The notes under the pieces are model-generated. The model was not told where the DNA came from. It worked only from the letters and a program-made list of their open reading frames with translations, and did not search any database. Shown here piece after piece: positions 10,760-23,226 of a DNA stretch of 64,000 nucleotides. Position 1 is the stretch's first letter, and each line of letters starts with the position of its first letter. The translations under genes and the position numbers were made by a program. This stretch comes from Bryoerythrophyllum caledonicum (Eukaryota; Streptophyta; Bryopsida; Pottiales; Pottiaceae), in assembly GCA_963971425.1 (NCBI GenBank), contig OZ020523.1, positions 9,854,867 through 9,918,866 on the forward strand, written 5' to 3'.

Positions 10760-12907
10760 GTTTATAGTATTTGAAGTTAAGCATATGGTTCATATTCTTC
10801 CCTGCGTGCTGTGGATCAGCAGACTTTGACTTCATTTGGTATCTAATTTTGACACTACAGAAGGTCGAAATCCATAACCATCTTGTTAAGGATGATGTTA
10901 GTTCCTTGTACACCAATTTTTAGAGGTAGAGAACAGGTTTAGCATATTCAAAACAACTGTACAAGGAGTGGAAGTTCGGAATTTGTTAATTCTAACTGTA
11001 ATTTTTTGTGAACTTAATATGTTTGAGATTGGTAGTCCAAATGGTCAATAAGATGGTTTACACCACATATTGTTGTGGAAAAAATAAAAAGTGAAAAATA
11101 AAAAGATATCTAGGTTTTATTTGGAAAACAAGAAGTTTTTTTGGTACCTTGCCCAACAACGAGTGACAATGTGTGAAAATGTTTGACTTAGATTGATATG
11201 TTATTTTTCACTAAAGACAAGAACTTACTTTGACATCATTAAGAAAAATAATATTACTTGCGAGTACTGAAAATCTCACATTCAACAGAGTGTCCTAGCA
11301 ATAGATTTTGGACGTGCCCGACTTGCCTGCTCTCCCCATTTGAAATTCAAAACTCTAAATTTTTTTGAACAAATGTCCAATTTAGGTAATAATTGTATTC
11401 CCACTAAAGTCTTTGTAATACCTTTCTATAGTGTAATTTTTCAAAGATGAATGTTAGAAATTGACACCATAGGAACCTGACCGAACTTTCAAGAAGTCCA
11501 TTTTTGACACTTGATCCTTTAGGGGTTAAATATGCTACACCCGTTTTGCATCCCTAAACATTGGTATAAAATAGAACTAATATCATTTCTGACAAGATGA
11601 TGATAAATCTAGATCATGTGTGATGCAATCTTTTGAAGCCAAGTGAACTTAACCCCTAAGGTACCGTGACAGTTTTACACCAAAAACACTTCAAAATTAA
11701 TGGATTCTAGTGCAATGAACAAAGAGGGTAACAAAAACTTTGATTTTTAGTTCTGACCGTAGGATCTCAATTAAGACTTATTAAGTAATACAAGTACAAA
11801 ATTTCATAAACTTTGACTACATGGATTGAAAGATTATAGTGTTTGAAGTCAAGCAAATGGTTCATTTTCTTCCCTGTGTTTAGTGGATCAGCAGACTTTG
11901 ACTTCAGTTGGTGTCAAAAAAATTCACTACACAAGGTCTAAATCCATTACCATCTTGTTAAGCATGATGTTAGCTCCTTACACACCAATTTTTAGAGGTA
12001 GAGACGGGGTGTAGCATAAGAAGGTTTACATTACATATTGTTGTGGCAAAAATAAAAAATGAGAAATACAAAGATCTCTAGGTTTTATGTGGAAAAGAAT
12101 AAGTTTTTTTGGTACCTTGTCCGACAATGAGTGACAATGTGTGAAAATGTTTGACTTGGGTTGGTATGCTATTTTTCACTAAAGACAAGAACTATTTTTT
12201 GACAACCTGAAGGGAAATAATATTACTTGCGAGTACTGAAAATCACACTTTCAATAGAGTGTACCAGCAAAAGTTTTTGGAGGTGCCCGAGGTGCCCGCC
12301 CTCCCCATTCAAAATTCAAAACCCTATAATTTTTTCATCAAATGTCCAATTTAGGAAAAATTTGTTTTTCCACTGAGCTCTTGGTAATGTCTTTCAATAG
12401 TAAAAACTTCAAAGTAGAATGTTCGAAATTGACACCATAGGAACCTGACCGAACTTTCAAGAAGCCCTTTTTGGACACTTGGTCCTTTAAGGGTTAAACG
12501 AAGGGAATCCAATGAACCTAGGAAAGCAAATGAACCATGTTGTCTACTTGCTATTATTGACACCATTGGAACTTGTTACAATCGCTAATAAAAAAAAGGA
12601 CTTGTACATCCACATAAAGGTCATTCTACAAACAACATAGTACAGAAGCTCAATCAACACATAATATTAAAGTTGTATAAAAATAAATGTTTACCTCAAA
12701 ATACGTTGCACGTGTTAGTGGTACACGCACTGGTGCTTGATGGCGTTCAACATTTAGTCACCATTCCATCGTTGCTGTTGAACATGTTTTTCAACTCTTC
12801 TCACTTTACCTGCAATACATGCATAAAATTTATATGGTAAACTATGTGATAAAATCTCCTAATTATCTTCGTATTACATATAGCCCAAAATTATAATATT
12901 ATATGTA
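10760..12907. repeat. Tandem duplication, copy 1 (carries an extra MITE)
   Basis: This block and 12910-14268 share sequence in the same order: a 5'-truncated TTAA MITE ending at 11526-11529, a 120-bp linker starting with ATGCTACA, then a 330-bp segment from ACGAAGGGAATCC to TATTATATGTAAAA. Copy 1 differs by a full MITE at 11649-12497 between linker and segment. No gene is visible. Confidence 0.85.
11649..12497. mobile_element. TTAA MITE (piggyBac-like ends) inside tandem copy 1
   Basis: It begins TTAACCCCTAAGGTACC and ends GGTCCTTTAAGGGTTAA, so TTAA lies on both sides. The other tandem copy shows the unoccupied site (TGAA at 13857-13860, same flanks). There is no coding capacity. TTAA duplication and CCCYTAA termini point to the piggyBac superfamily, but no transposase is present to confirm it. 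Confidence 0.85.
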
Positions 12908-12909
12908 AA

Positions 12910-14268
12910 ATTATAATATTAAGTAATATATAAACAAAATTTCATAAACTTTAACTGCACGGATTGAAAGATTATAGTGTTTGAAGTCAAGCATATGGTT
13001 CATTTACTTCCCTGCGTGCATTGGATCAGCAGACTTTGACTTCACTTGGTGTATAATTTTGCACTACAAAAGGTCTAAATCCACAACCATCGTGTTAAGC
13101 ATGATGTTCGTTCCTTGTACACCAATTTTTAGAGGTAGAGAACGGGTGGAGTATATTCAAAACAACTGTGCAAGGAGTGGAAGTTCGGAATTTTTCAATT
13201 CACACTATGATTTTATGTGAACTTAATATGTTTTACATTGGTAGTCCAAATGGTCAATAAAAAGGTTTACACCACATATTGTTGTGGAACAAATAAAAAG
13301 TGAAAAATAAAAGGATATCTAGGTTTTATTTGGAAAACAAGAAGTTTTTTTGGTACCTTGCCCAACAATGAGTGACAATGTGTGAAAATGTTTGACTTAG
13401 GTTGATATGTTATTTTTCACTAAAGACAAGAACTTATTTTGACAACATCAAGGAAAATTATATTACTTGCGAGTATTGAAAATCTCACATTCAACAGAGT
13501 GTCATAGCAAGAGATTTTGGATGTGCCCGACTTGCTCGCTCTCCCCATTTGAAATTGAAAACCCTAAAACTTTTTGATCAAATGTCCAATTTAGGTGAAA
13601 ATTGTATTCCCACTAAAGTCTTGGTAATGCCTTTCTGTAGTAAATTTTTCAAAGATGAATTTTAGAAATTGACACCATAAGAACCTGACCGAACTTTCAA
13701 GAAGCCCATTTTTGACACTTGATCCTTTAGGGGTTAAATATGCTACATCCCTTTTGCATCCCTAAACATTGGTATAAAATAGAACTAATATCATTTCTGA
13801 CATGATGATAATAAATCTAGATCATGTGTGATGCAATCTTTTGAATCCAAGTGAACTGAAACGAAGGGAATCCAATGAACCTAGGGAATAAAATGAACCA
13901 TGTTCTCTACTTGGTATTACAGACACTATTGGAACTTGTTACAATCACTATTAAAAGAAAGGGGTTGTACATCCACATAAAGGTTATTCTACAAACAACA
14001 TAGTACAGAAGCTCAATCAACACATAATATTAAAGTTGTATAAAAAACAAAATTTACCTCAAGATACGTTGCAGGTGTTAGTGGTACACGCACTGTTGTT
14101 TGATGGTGTCCAACATTAAATCACCATTCCGTTGTTGTTGAACATGTTTTTCAACTCTTCGTACTTTACCTGCAACACATGCATAAAATTCATATAGTAA
14201 ACTATAAGTTAAAAACTTCTAAGTATCTTCATACTACATATAGCTTGAAATTTTAATATTATATGTAA
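12910..14268. repeat. Tandem duplication, copy 2 (empty MITE site)
   Basis: Holds the truncated MITE copy (right end TTAA 13734-13737), the same linker and the same downstream segment as copy 1, without the 849-bp MITE. Many substitutions separate the copies, so the duplication is not recent. Confidence 0.85.
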
Positions 14269-15318
14269 AAAGCGGGAACCTAAGGAGAAACAAAGCAAAA
14301 GGTCCAAAGACCAAAGTCAAATTTCCTCTAGTAAACTTGAGGCACAAGATTCCAACATGGATATAAGGTTTTCATGCAAATGTAGAGGTCATATCTTTTC
14401 CCAGTTTCTAAGGTGAGCTCTCTTGCAATTGAAACCTCAAGGCAATGTAATATTTACTTCATTGACTAATTCCTGTGAACTTTGTGTTATGTGTAGATTG
14501 GAGGAAATTTGCACATCAAGGAGATTTTTGAAACTCTGGTAAGCTTTTGAGTTTGTTTCAATTCTGAAAATGAGGGAACTCCAAGGTTAGGTTCTTGATG
14601 CTTGAAGTTCAGTGAGAGTTATGATAGTGTTAGGTGAGTACAAATATTTTAGAACACAAATGAGGACACCAACTTGAGTGCGTACAAAATTGCAAATTCA
14701 ACAAAGTTCAGTGAATACACATGTAACAGTCAACAACTCGTGAGTTCAGCCTTCGTTCAACTAAAACTATTACACCAAAACCACACAGAATTGAAGTCGA
14801 GAGAGTAGCTAGCATTATGGCAGTAGATCCTCAGTATGGCACATTAACTCACTGCCTTAAACCCTAGCCGCCACACCCTGGCACCCAAACCCTAGCCGCG
14901 GCACCGAAGACCTAGCCGCCACACCCAAACCCTAGCTGCCGCACCCAAGAGCTAGCCGCCACACCCAAACCCTAGCCGCCGCACCGAAGATCTAGGCGCC
15001 GCACCCAAACCCTAGCCGCCGTTCCCATGGAGTTCGCACGACACCTCATGGAGTACCCGTAGACTGGAGGTGTGCGCGCGCACACCCCCAACTGCTGGTG
15101 TTCCTCCATCAATCCAAAAACGACCTGGCCTTCGTAAGTTTCCGTCGCGTGCCACCTCTTGACGACAATTGAAGAGCTTTATGAGTTCAGGGTTTCCATT
15201 AAAATTTAGGATTTTTTAATGAAGGCGCCACAGCCCTACAGAACCCTTGCAGTGGCCTAGCGGCGCGGCAGCCTCCCGGCATCAATCTCTCCGCACAAGC
15301 GCGGCGCTAGCGCTCCGG
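14269..15318. other. Intergenic; GC-rich CCTAGCCGCC tandem repeat at about 14858-15025
   Basis: 14269-14850 shows nothing recognisable. From 14858 a roughly 20-bp unit (ccctagccgccacacccaaa with variants) repeats about eight times. It contains the telo-box core AAACCCTAG. The DNA then becomes GC-rich up to the gap. Possibly promoter or 5' leader of the PPR gene, unproven. Confidence 0.6.
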
Positions 15319-15518
15319 NNNNNNNNNNNNNNNNNNNNNNNNNNNNNNNNNNNNNNNNNNNNNNNNNNNNNNNNNNNNNNNNNNNNNNNNNNNNNNNNNN
15401 NNNNNNNNNNNNNNNNNNNNNNNNNNNNNNNNNNNNNNNNNNNNNNNNNNNNNNNNNNNNNNNNNNNNNNNNNNNNNNNNNNNNNNNNNNNNNNNNNNNN
15501 NNNNNNNNNNNNNNNNNN
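15319..15518. other. Assembly gap of 200 N
   Basis: Exactly 200 N, a common placeholder length, so the true size is unknown. The upstream exons of the PPR gene may be affected. Confidence 0.99.
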
Positions 15519-16483
15519 ATCATTGTTGTTGAAACTCTTAATTGGAGACAGGGGCAGGCTAGGGTTTAGTTCCAGGACTCTTCACTGATATGAGCTTCGT
15601 CATAGCGCCACTGGGAAGAGTGGTGCACCTGTGATCCGAGGAGAATTGGAGATTCTCTGTGGTGAGAGTTTTGTGAAATTGTGTGGAGGAATGACCTAAA
15701 TTGTGGATCCGAGGCGCGAGATGTATGGCGTGCATTGCTTGTGGTGAGGGGGAGAATTCTGTTGTCCGGCTGTGCGGGTGGGGGCAGCTGGAGTGTATGT
15801 TTGTTGCTGGGAATGAAGCAGGCGGGTGTGGGGTTGATCGTGCAGGTCGTCAGGTTGGAAGGGAATAACAAGGGTGTCTCCTCTATGGGTTGCGTATTCA
15901 GGACCAGCGGTAGCAGGCGAGGTGTTTGCGGACCCGTGGCGCCTGTTTGGCGGGTCTGCCGCTCTGGAGGAGAGAGAGCGGGTTCAGAGCAAACCGAGCG
16001 ACGAGGATCAGCCCGCCGCATTACGTAAGCCGCCGCATTGCAAATTTCTCAGTTCTCTCAGTGTCCGTTGATTTTTACGTCATAAAGTTTGTGTCGCTAG
16101 ACGGAGTACAAGTGTCGATGGAGCTCGCATTTGCAGTGAGCATCGAAATGTGATAGTGTTGAAGGTGGAGGTTTCGGGTTGGTACTTAAAACAAGCGGCA
16201 GGGATTCCATTCAGGCGCATTTTCTTGGCCATTTAATGCAAAGATGGCGTAGTGGTGGCCGGGCTGAGTAATCCTGGGTTGGAGTATGGCACGATGTTGT
16301 GCATTCTGTTCCATGACAGAACGCCGCTAAGAACCAGAGTGTCCGAATTGCTGAACGTGATCTCGCGATCTTAGTTTGTCTAGAGTCAATGGTTGGATAG
16401 TGAGGGTCGTGCAGCTCCCAGCTTGTTTGGTTCCATCCGGTTCATTGTTGCCAGCGGTATTTGCGTTGTTGTATTGAAGCTAG
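15519..16483 (+). other. Probable 5' leader/intron region of the PPR gene
   Basis: Several ORFs of 60-115 codons overlap here on both strands but none resembles a known protein or continues into the PPR frame. In-frame stops at 16475 and 16481 end just before the PPR frame opens. The sequence TTGTATTGAAGCTAG up to 16483 could be a 3' splice site, so the initiator exon probably lies in this stretch or in the gap. Confidence 0.4.
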
Positions 16484-18612
16484 GATTTTAACGAAGGGGG
16501 ACCGCGATTTCCATTCGCAGAGGAAGAGCGGAGGGATTCCGAGGGAGCGAGTGGGCCCGCAGAGCATGCGGAGGCGTCGCCAACTGGGCGACCCTATGTG
16601 AAGGATGTCCTGGCGGTCCTGCGGATCGTGAAAACGAAGGAGGAGATGAAGCTGAAGCTGGGTCCGTTCGTGGGGAAGCTGTCGCCGCGCGACGCGACGG
16701 TGATCTTCAAGATGATGTACAATAGACAGGTCTCCGTGGAGTTTTACAAGTGGGTGAAGTCGCAGGAGGGGTTCCGTCCACACTTCCACCTGTACGTGGC
16801 GTTCGCGCACTGCCTGATGAGGGTGCAGAAGTGGGTGGCGCTGGAGATCCTGGTGGACGAGATGATCGAGAACGGGATGTCGCCGGACATCAAGTTCTAC
16901 GCGCAGGTGATCCGGGAGGCCATCCACCGGGGCCGGTTCCAGACAGCGGAGAAGTGGCTGTCGCGGATGCGGTCGCAGGGGTGCCCGCCGGACATGGTGA
17001 TCTACAACATCCTGATCCTGGAGTACGGGAAGCGGGGCAACTTCAGGCGCGCGATGCAGTACTTCGAGGATGCGAAGGGGGCTGGCCTGGCGCCTGACGG
17101 GGGCACATTCTGCGCGGCCCTGACCGCGTGCCGGAAGGCGGGTGACCTGGAGCGGGGGAGCGAGGTCATCAAGGAGATGAAGGCGGCGGGGATCCAGCTG
17201 GACCAAGTGGCGTACAGCATCCTGATCGACATGTTCGGGAAGGCAGGGCGGTGCGAGGACGCGGCGGCGACGTTCCACGAGCTGCAGGTAGGGTGGCATG
17301 TCGCTCTGTTGTGTTGTCAGTGATGGCGATGAGGAAATCTCGGGGATGAACATGTGCCCTGGCTGGATATGAGTTGTGGATGTAGTTGCATAAGTAGGTG
17401 ATGTCGTTGCATAAGTAGGTGATGTCGTATGTGGCAAGGGAGTTGGATGGAGTGGGAGGGTGAATTGGGGTGTGTCGATGAGGGTGGGCGTCGGTAGGAT
17501 GTGTCATGGAGAGGGAATGCGCGATTGATGAGTGTGTGGGCAACCTGTGGCAGACGGCAGGATATCTGCCAGATGCCGTGGCGTATAACACGCTGATCCA
17601 CGCATTTGCGAAAGTGGGGATGGTGGACCAGGCGACGCTGGCGTTCCAGGAGGCGCAGCGTGCAGGATGCCTGGGGGACCCGGTGATTTTCTACACAATG
17701 ATTCAGGTGTACGCAAAGGCCGGGATGGCGGAGCAGGCGCTGCACGTGCTGCGGCTGATGAAGGACCTGGGTCTGCGTCCGAACGAGCTGGGGTACGGGA
17801 GCGCGCTGAACGGGTTCATGCGTGCAGGTTCGCCGGAGGGTGCGATCAAGCTGTTCGAGGAGATGCAGGAGCAGGCGGAGGGCGGGATCGGCGAGAGCAC
17901 GTACATCACGATGCTGAACGTGTACTCGAAGGCGGGGTTGCACAGCACGGCCGAAGAGGTGTTGGCGGCAATGCGTCGGCGCGGGTTCCGCGGCAACACA
18001 GTGGCGTACAGCACGCTGATCGACATGTACGGGAAGGTGGGGAAGTTGGGCGACGCAGCGCGTCTGTTCTGCGCGATGAAGGAGCAGGGGTGCCGCGGGA
18101 ATCTGATCGTGTACAACACGATGGTGGACATGTACGGGAAGGCGGGGCGGATCAAGGAGGCAGAGCGTCTGGTGGCGGAGCTGCACGAGTCGCGGCTGTC
18201 GCCAGACACGGTGACGTACACGACGCTGATCAACGCGTACAACCGTCTGGGTCGGTTCGAGGAGTGCATGCGCATGTTCGAGGAGCACCGCGCGCAGGGT
18301 CTGAAGGTGGACCGGATCCTGGTGGCGATCATGATCAACGTGTACGGGCGGGCGCGTCAGTACTCGAAGCTGGCGGAGCTGCTGGAGGAGATGGCGCGGT
18401 CGGGGATCCAGGCGGACGCGCGGATCCTGAAGACGGTGGTGGAGATCTACGAGGATGGGGGCCTGTGCGAGAACGCGGCGGAGCTGTTGCGGAAGATCGA
18501 GGAGCTGGGGCCGGTGGAGAGCGGCACACTGCGCAAGCAGAGCCGGTGGGTAGCGCCAGTGCCGGGCAGGCGCCACATGATGAGACCTTTGTGTACTGAT
18601 ATAAATGATTGA
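16484..18612 (+). CDS. P-class pentatricopeptide repeat (PPR) protein, 5' end unresolved
   Basis: Exon 16484-17287 joins exon 17554-18612 across a 266-bp phase-0 GT-AG intron (CAG/GTAGGG to GGCAG/ACG). The first exon has no in-frame ATG before the repeat-like region; MKLKLG at about 16646 is the first Met, so an upstream exon is likely. Roughly fifteen 35-residue repeats follow, with patterns such as VAYSTLIDMYGKVGKLGDA and VTYTTLINAYNRLGRFEEC. No E, DYW or SMR domain is seen; the protein ends shortly after RRHMMRPL with TGA. P-class PPRs are RNA-binding factors for chloroplast or mitochondrial transcripts; target and organelle cannot be read here. Third codon positions are overwhelmingly G/C, unlike CFAP57 in the same window. 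The intron at about 17377-17427 holds a short tandem repeat. Confidence 0.9.
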
Positions 18613-19102
18613 TACGTTTTGCATGCTCTGTTTTATGCGGTGTCTGCTTGTACAGTCGTGTAGTCATTTTGTGGGAGCGGTTTGGTGTAGAGTTTATTTC
18701 TGGAATGCTTTTGGTGATGGTGACATTGGTACCTGTCGAATGTTAACTAATGTTTTGGAACTGTTCCTTTGCTGATTTTGTTGAGTATTTGTCGACATTC
18801 TCATTGAAGATGTTTTTACTCTTTTCAAGTCTGAATTGATATTATGCGTTGATGATTTCACATAAACAAGAACGAATGAGAGAGGACGTTCTTTTACAAC
18901 AGTGTGAGTAAAAGCCGTTGACAAGTTATGGTTGGAGTAATCAACTGATGAACTTGTTAGTAGAGACACGCTTAGACAGAGATTTGTCTCACTTATACCA
19001 ATTTACATGTTGCTAGGTCTCGGTATTCCACAAAATTATAGATTGTGCCACTACAGAAAAACAGCTACAAAGTTCTATCCACACCTTTTCGCCCACCTCT
19101 AC
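18613..19102. other. Short convergent intergenic region
   Basis: Between the PPR stop and the MINPP stop on the opposite strand. No further gene seen; presumably both 3' UTRs. Confidence 0.6.
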
Positions 19103-22100
19103 TTACAACCCGGAACGGCATGTACCCTGGCTCGGAGATGAGCTGAAGAGCCACCTGAACAAGTGCGATGGAATGGAGAAAAATCTTTGCAGAAACGTTT
19201 GATGAACTGGTTCATGCACTATTTGCGGAGTGCAGAGGGACTCGAAGCTGCGCTTCATGTGAGGTGCAACCACACGCTCCTGTGCAATAAATACACCAAC
19301 ATCATAAGTATGTAAAAGGTCTGCATCCAATTCCAGTAATTTTAGTTGTTCAGTTTACAATGCATATTTCTAAGATTGCAGCAGATGAAATTGATACCTT
19401 GAAAGTCTCAATTGGACAGAAGTAAGTGCCATTGCATGCCTGCACCCATGCCACAAGCAGAGAAGTAAGAATCTTCACTCCAGCAATGTTTTTAAGCTGA
19501 AGGGGAAGAGGAGAATGACTACAAAAATAATGCATAGAAAGTAAGATGTTTTTACCGGCATGAGAACAGGCTTCTCATTATGCAAGGCCTGCACCAAGTA
19601 CTCCTCTCCAGCCCCATTCTCAGCAGGACACTTGTGGAGAACTAAGGCGGTGTTGGCTGCAAAGGGAGCCACAAGAGCAGCACGCCACAAGCGATTGTGG
19701 GGAGGCATGATGGGAGCCTCCAGAGCTTTCTCACTCTGCACCTCCTTAAAATCTGCACCAATAACCCTCACATACATGGTAAGTGATTGCTGTCTACACA
19801 TGTGATATTATAATCTACATATATGTCGTATGACTGTAACCCTCTTTTGGTTTGGTTAGAAATCATCCTGCTAAATAGAAGGTCACCCCAGCACTGGTTT
19901 GAGAATGTTATAAGCTGAATTCATTCAAAACAAAAATGGAAAAAAAAAACCTGAACCAAAGCTTCTACTTACCGTTGCCTTCTAGAAACAGTCCAAGGAG
20001 ACAACTGAATGGAATAATAGTCTCTGCATGCGCAAACCGCAATCTCGCTTTCTCCACCACCTTGTGCGATTCTGTCAAACCAAAATAAATAAATGAGTAT
20101 ATCAAATAAAAGCTGGATGTTAGCCTCTTATTTTCAAGGCTACCTTAAGATATGTAAGCGCTTTCAATAAAATGTGAAACTTACTGTCAGCTGCCATGGC
20201 ACGGTTCATGGTTTGGACCACATCATCAAGCAATGGGACACCCATTCGGTAGTTGAGGCTCTCTCCGTAGCCTTTTAAGTAATGCATACCAAGATCATCC
20301 GCCCATTCAAGCAACTCCACCTGCACAGATTTATCATTCCAAAGTGTCCATTGTTGAATTAATATGAACTTGGGTATCAGAAAGTTTTCTTATTCATATT
20401 CTAACTAGAAAGATTTGCAATACCATTTTATGTTTTTTTTTGTGGGGCATTCTGGAGTTGAGCTCAGCAAGGATTAGTTTCTAAGTGTTTATGAGGACAA
20501 TAATGTCCATTCAACTGGAAAGATCTATGAAGGAGCTGAGTTATATATTAATGGAAAGAAGAGAGTTCGAGAATATATGTAGAAGACATTTCTGTTTAGT
20601 TTGAGTGGTGTTTCTATTTTTTAGTAGGTTGTACCTCATCGTCTGTGAATAGGCTGCATGATTGGTCAACCACGTCCAAAAGAGACGCCTCCTATTGAAA
20701 CGAATCAAAAACGGCAACAAAAAGACTAGTTAGAGAATAGGTTGTTTGAATATGCAGAACATGTTAGGGCTAGACAACGAGAATCAAGAGTGTAATCAAA
20801 ACTGCCTTCAAAACTCACAACAAACCTACCACAGTTTCAATATTTTAAAACAATCAAGTAACTTTTGACAAAGTGGATGTTTGAGTAAGAAAAGTAAATA
20901 CATTTTTGCATAGCAACCATAAAGAGGTCACATCCTCAATAGTGGCAGCCAACCCATAGCGGCTCTTCAGTTTCTCTGCAACTGTGTCATACACATGCCG
21001 TTGCCAACCAGCCACTTTGGGCTTCCGCAACTTCTTAGACTCCTTCACACATGCCAAAAGAACATACCAAAAAACACTTCTTAAAATCAACATGTTGGAG
21101 TATCTGAAATGGTAGTGAAACATGTTCAAATGCCAAGACATGACGGTACTTTTGCCCAACCATTGAGATCATTATAAGTCCACAAACTTTGGTAACAACT
21201 TTGATTTACAACTCCGAAAAATATGAAACCACTTGAGTTGAACTCCATTATATTATGTACCTTGTAAGCAATGCACGTATCGTGGAACCGGAGGTGGATA
21301 TCATGTCCTTTACTGTCGGTGATGACAGAGAAAGCGCGTTGCTTCGCAGGTCCTAAGGTTCCCTGGCCGGCAAACATACCCATTCCAAAAGCCACAGAAC
21401 TCGCCGCCGATCTGCCAACCTACAACCAACCAAACTCCATAAAATACGATGTATAATTGTAATATTTAGAACATTGTATACACTATCACCACGGCAACAT
21501 ATGTGCAAGAGTGCATAACAAGCTCCCTAGACATATAACAAGAAGAAAGCTTGTCCTACAAATGAACCAATTGTAAACTCCCACCAAGTTTCAATAAAAC
21601 GCCACTCTTTTCATACATAATACTACTCTTTCCTCACTCTTAGTAAACCAATGGAAGCCCTTAACTAGAGCTTGGTGGTCTCTAAACTCAGCCTTCAGGA
21701 AAGGAGGAGAGGTCATGTTGTACCATAAATCGAAGCCGGCTTTTTCAGCTGTAGATATTCAGAGCTGATTTTTATCATTTTCAGTAAGGAAAGAGATCAA
21801 AACTCACGGCATCATTGCCTCACTTTAGAAAGAACTCCAATATGCAAACACATACAGTTTTGAAGTGAGATTTCCATTTTTAGAGGTTAGATGAAGATGA
21901 TTTTTGGTACCTGGGTGGCGATGATGGGATACACATCAGGGTGATACTGGTCCGAGAAAATCTCTGGGTACATGATTTTGTAGCGCTGTGCCAAGTCATA
22001 GAGCTCCTCCTCACCCTTGGGCAGCAACTCCCCTCCGATCTGCTTGTCTGACCATGGCGACTTCCACGTGCTGATCCAAGCAGGTAGTGAGGCTGTGGAC

Positions 22101-23226
22101 TTCTCCTTCTGTGCTTCCTTGGCTAAGATCTGTAGCCTCTCCGCGAACTTCTCCAGCTCTGCAATCCTCTTCTTAGTTGGTCGGCGTGACCCATGTCTTG
22201 CCTGCAAAGCAAAAAAAACAGAAATGAACTCAATGAAAGTGGAGCACAAATTAAGATAAAGCAGCGGTTTCTATGTAAAAAAATAGGTTGTATGAAACTG
22301 GCTGCCCTGCGTGAGTCATGTCCAAAAAATCTAAGAATAATGCGCGTAGAGCGCAGATTAAAAACAACACCGGTTTCTGTGTAAATAATGAATCCAAAGT
22401 GGTAAAACTAGCTTTGACCTGTGTTGCTCCATAAGATTCAATTTCACAAAGAAATTTGAATTGTAGCTCTCATGAAAAGCTCATTATTAGAATCATTTGC
22501 GTCGTTATCCATGTTACTTAAGAAGCTCTTTGAGCAATGGTCCTGTAAGACAAATACCCTCCTCATTTATATACAAGATATTATTTATTCTTGAGAAAAA
22601 AGTTTGGAACTGACCACGAGGTTTACGTGAACAGGGACGCAACCTTGCGGTACACTCTCCACTGATTCGTCGCCATACTTGATCTCCTTCCCAGCTGCGT
22701 AGCTGCAAAAATCCACAACAAGACCATCCCAAACAATCAATCAATCAATCAACCAACCACATCTCACAGCAAAATCACGCAAGGAAACACCTTACTCCTC
22801 CCCATCCACAAGACAAAGAGATCCACACCAAAAGCATCTAGGGGAAAAAAAAACACTAAACTTCCAAAACAAAGAGCACCATAACGCTCTCAGGTCTTGT
22901 ATCTAGAAAATACATCCTCATCACAAAAGATCTCACCTTCAAATTTGAACATAAACCTAAACCATACCCGAAGAAGCAAAACCGCTAAAACCCAGATGAA
23001 TCCAACGATCCAACGATCCCTGCTCACCTCCTTTCAATCGTCAGGCGCAGCAATACCACTACAAACCAGATTTTGTGGTGAAATTGTGCAGATTTTAGCG
23101 TGTTTCTCACCTGGTCGTGGTGGAGACGTGTTGCCTGACGTCGAACGCATCGGCTGCGACTACGAGCCAGAGATTCACCACCAGAAGCACGAGAAACCTA
23201 ACAAATCCTCCGCCTCTTCTCACCAT
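19103..23226 (-). CDS. MINPP1: Multiple inositol polyphosphate phosphatase (histidine acid phosphatase), 11 exons, 500 aa
   Basis: Exons (plus coordinates, 5' to 3'): 23226-23111, 22702-22615, 22201-21911, 21419-21261, 21042-20902, 20691-20635, 20320-20185, 20071-19973, 19752-19556, 19439-19398, 19279-19103. All junctions are GT-AG and keep frame (1503 nt, stop TAA). Residues 1-26 form a signal peptide or anchor (MVRRGGG then a hydrophobic run to VVAADA). The catalytic phosphohistidine motif is ARHGSRRPT at about residue 69, and the proton-donor motif is LRFAHAET with HAE at about 344-346. The C-terminal CNGTYFCPIETFK-ERVVAPHMK block is typical of the family. MINPPs remove phosphate from InsP6 and lower inositol phosphates in the secretory pathway or cell wall. 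The start codon is the first ATG before the signal sequence. Both catalytic motifs are intact. Confidence 0.95.

Noticed and set aside
15247-15588. ORF spanning the N gap
   Set aside because: Created by translating N as open sequence.
17667-18599. 310-codon plus-strand ORF overlapping PPR exon 2
   Set aside because: Gly/Ala/Arg-rich frame-shifted reading of the PPR exon.
17317-18624. 435-codon antisense ORF opposite the PPR gene
   Set aside because: Composition is His/Arg/Leu/Pro-rich nonsense mirroring GC-rich PPR codons; no domain, and the sense strand has clear repeats and a clean intron.
19103-23226. Separate small genes for each MINPP ORF
   Set aside because: All pieces join in phase into one MINPP of normal length with both catalytic motifs.
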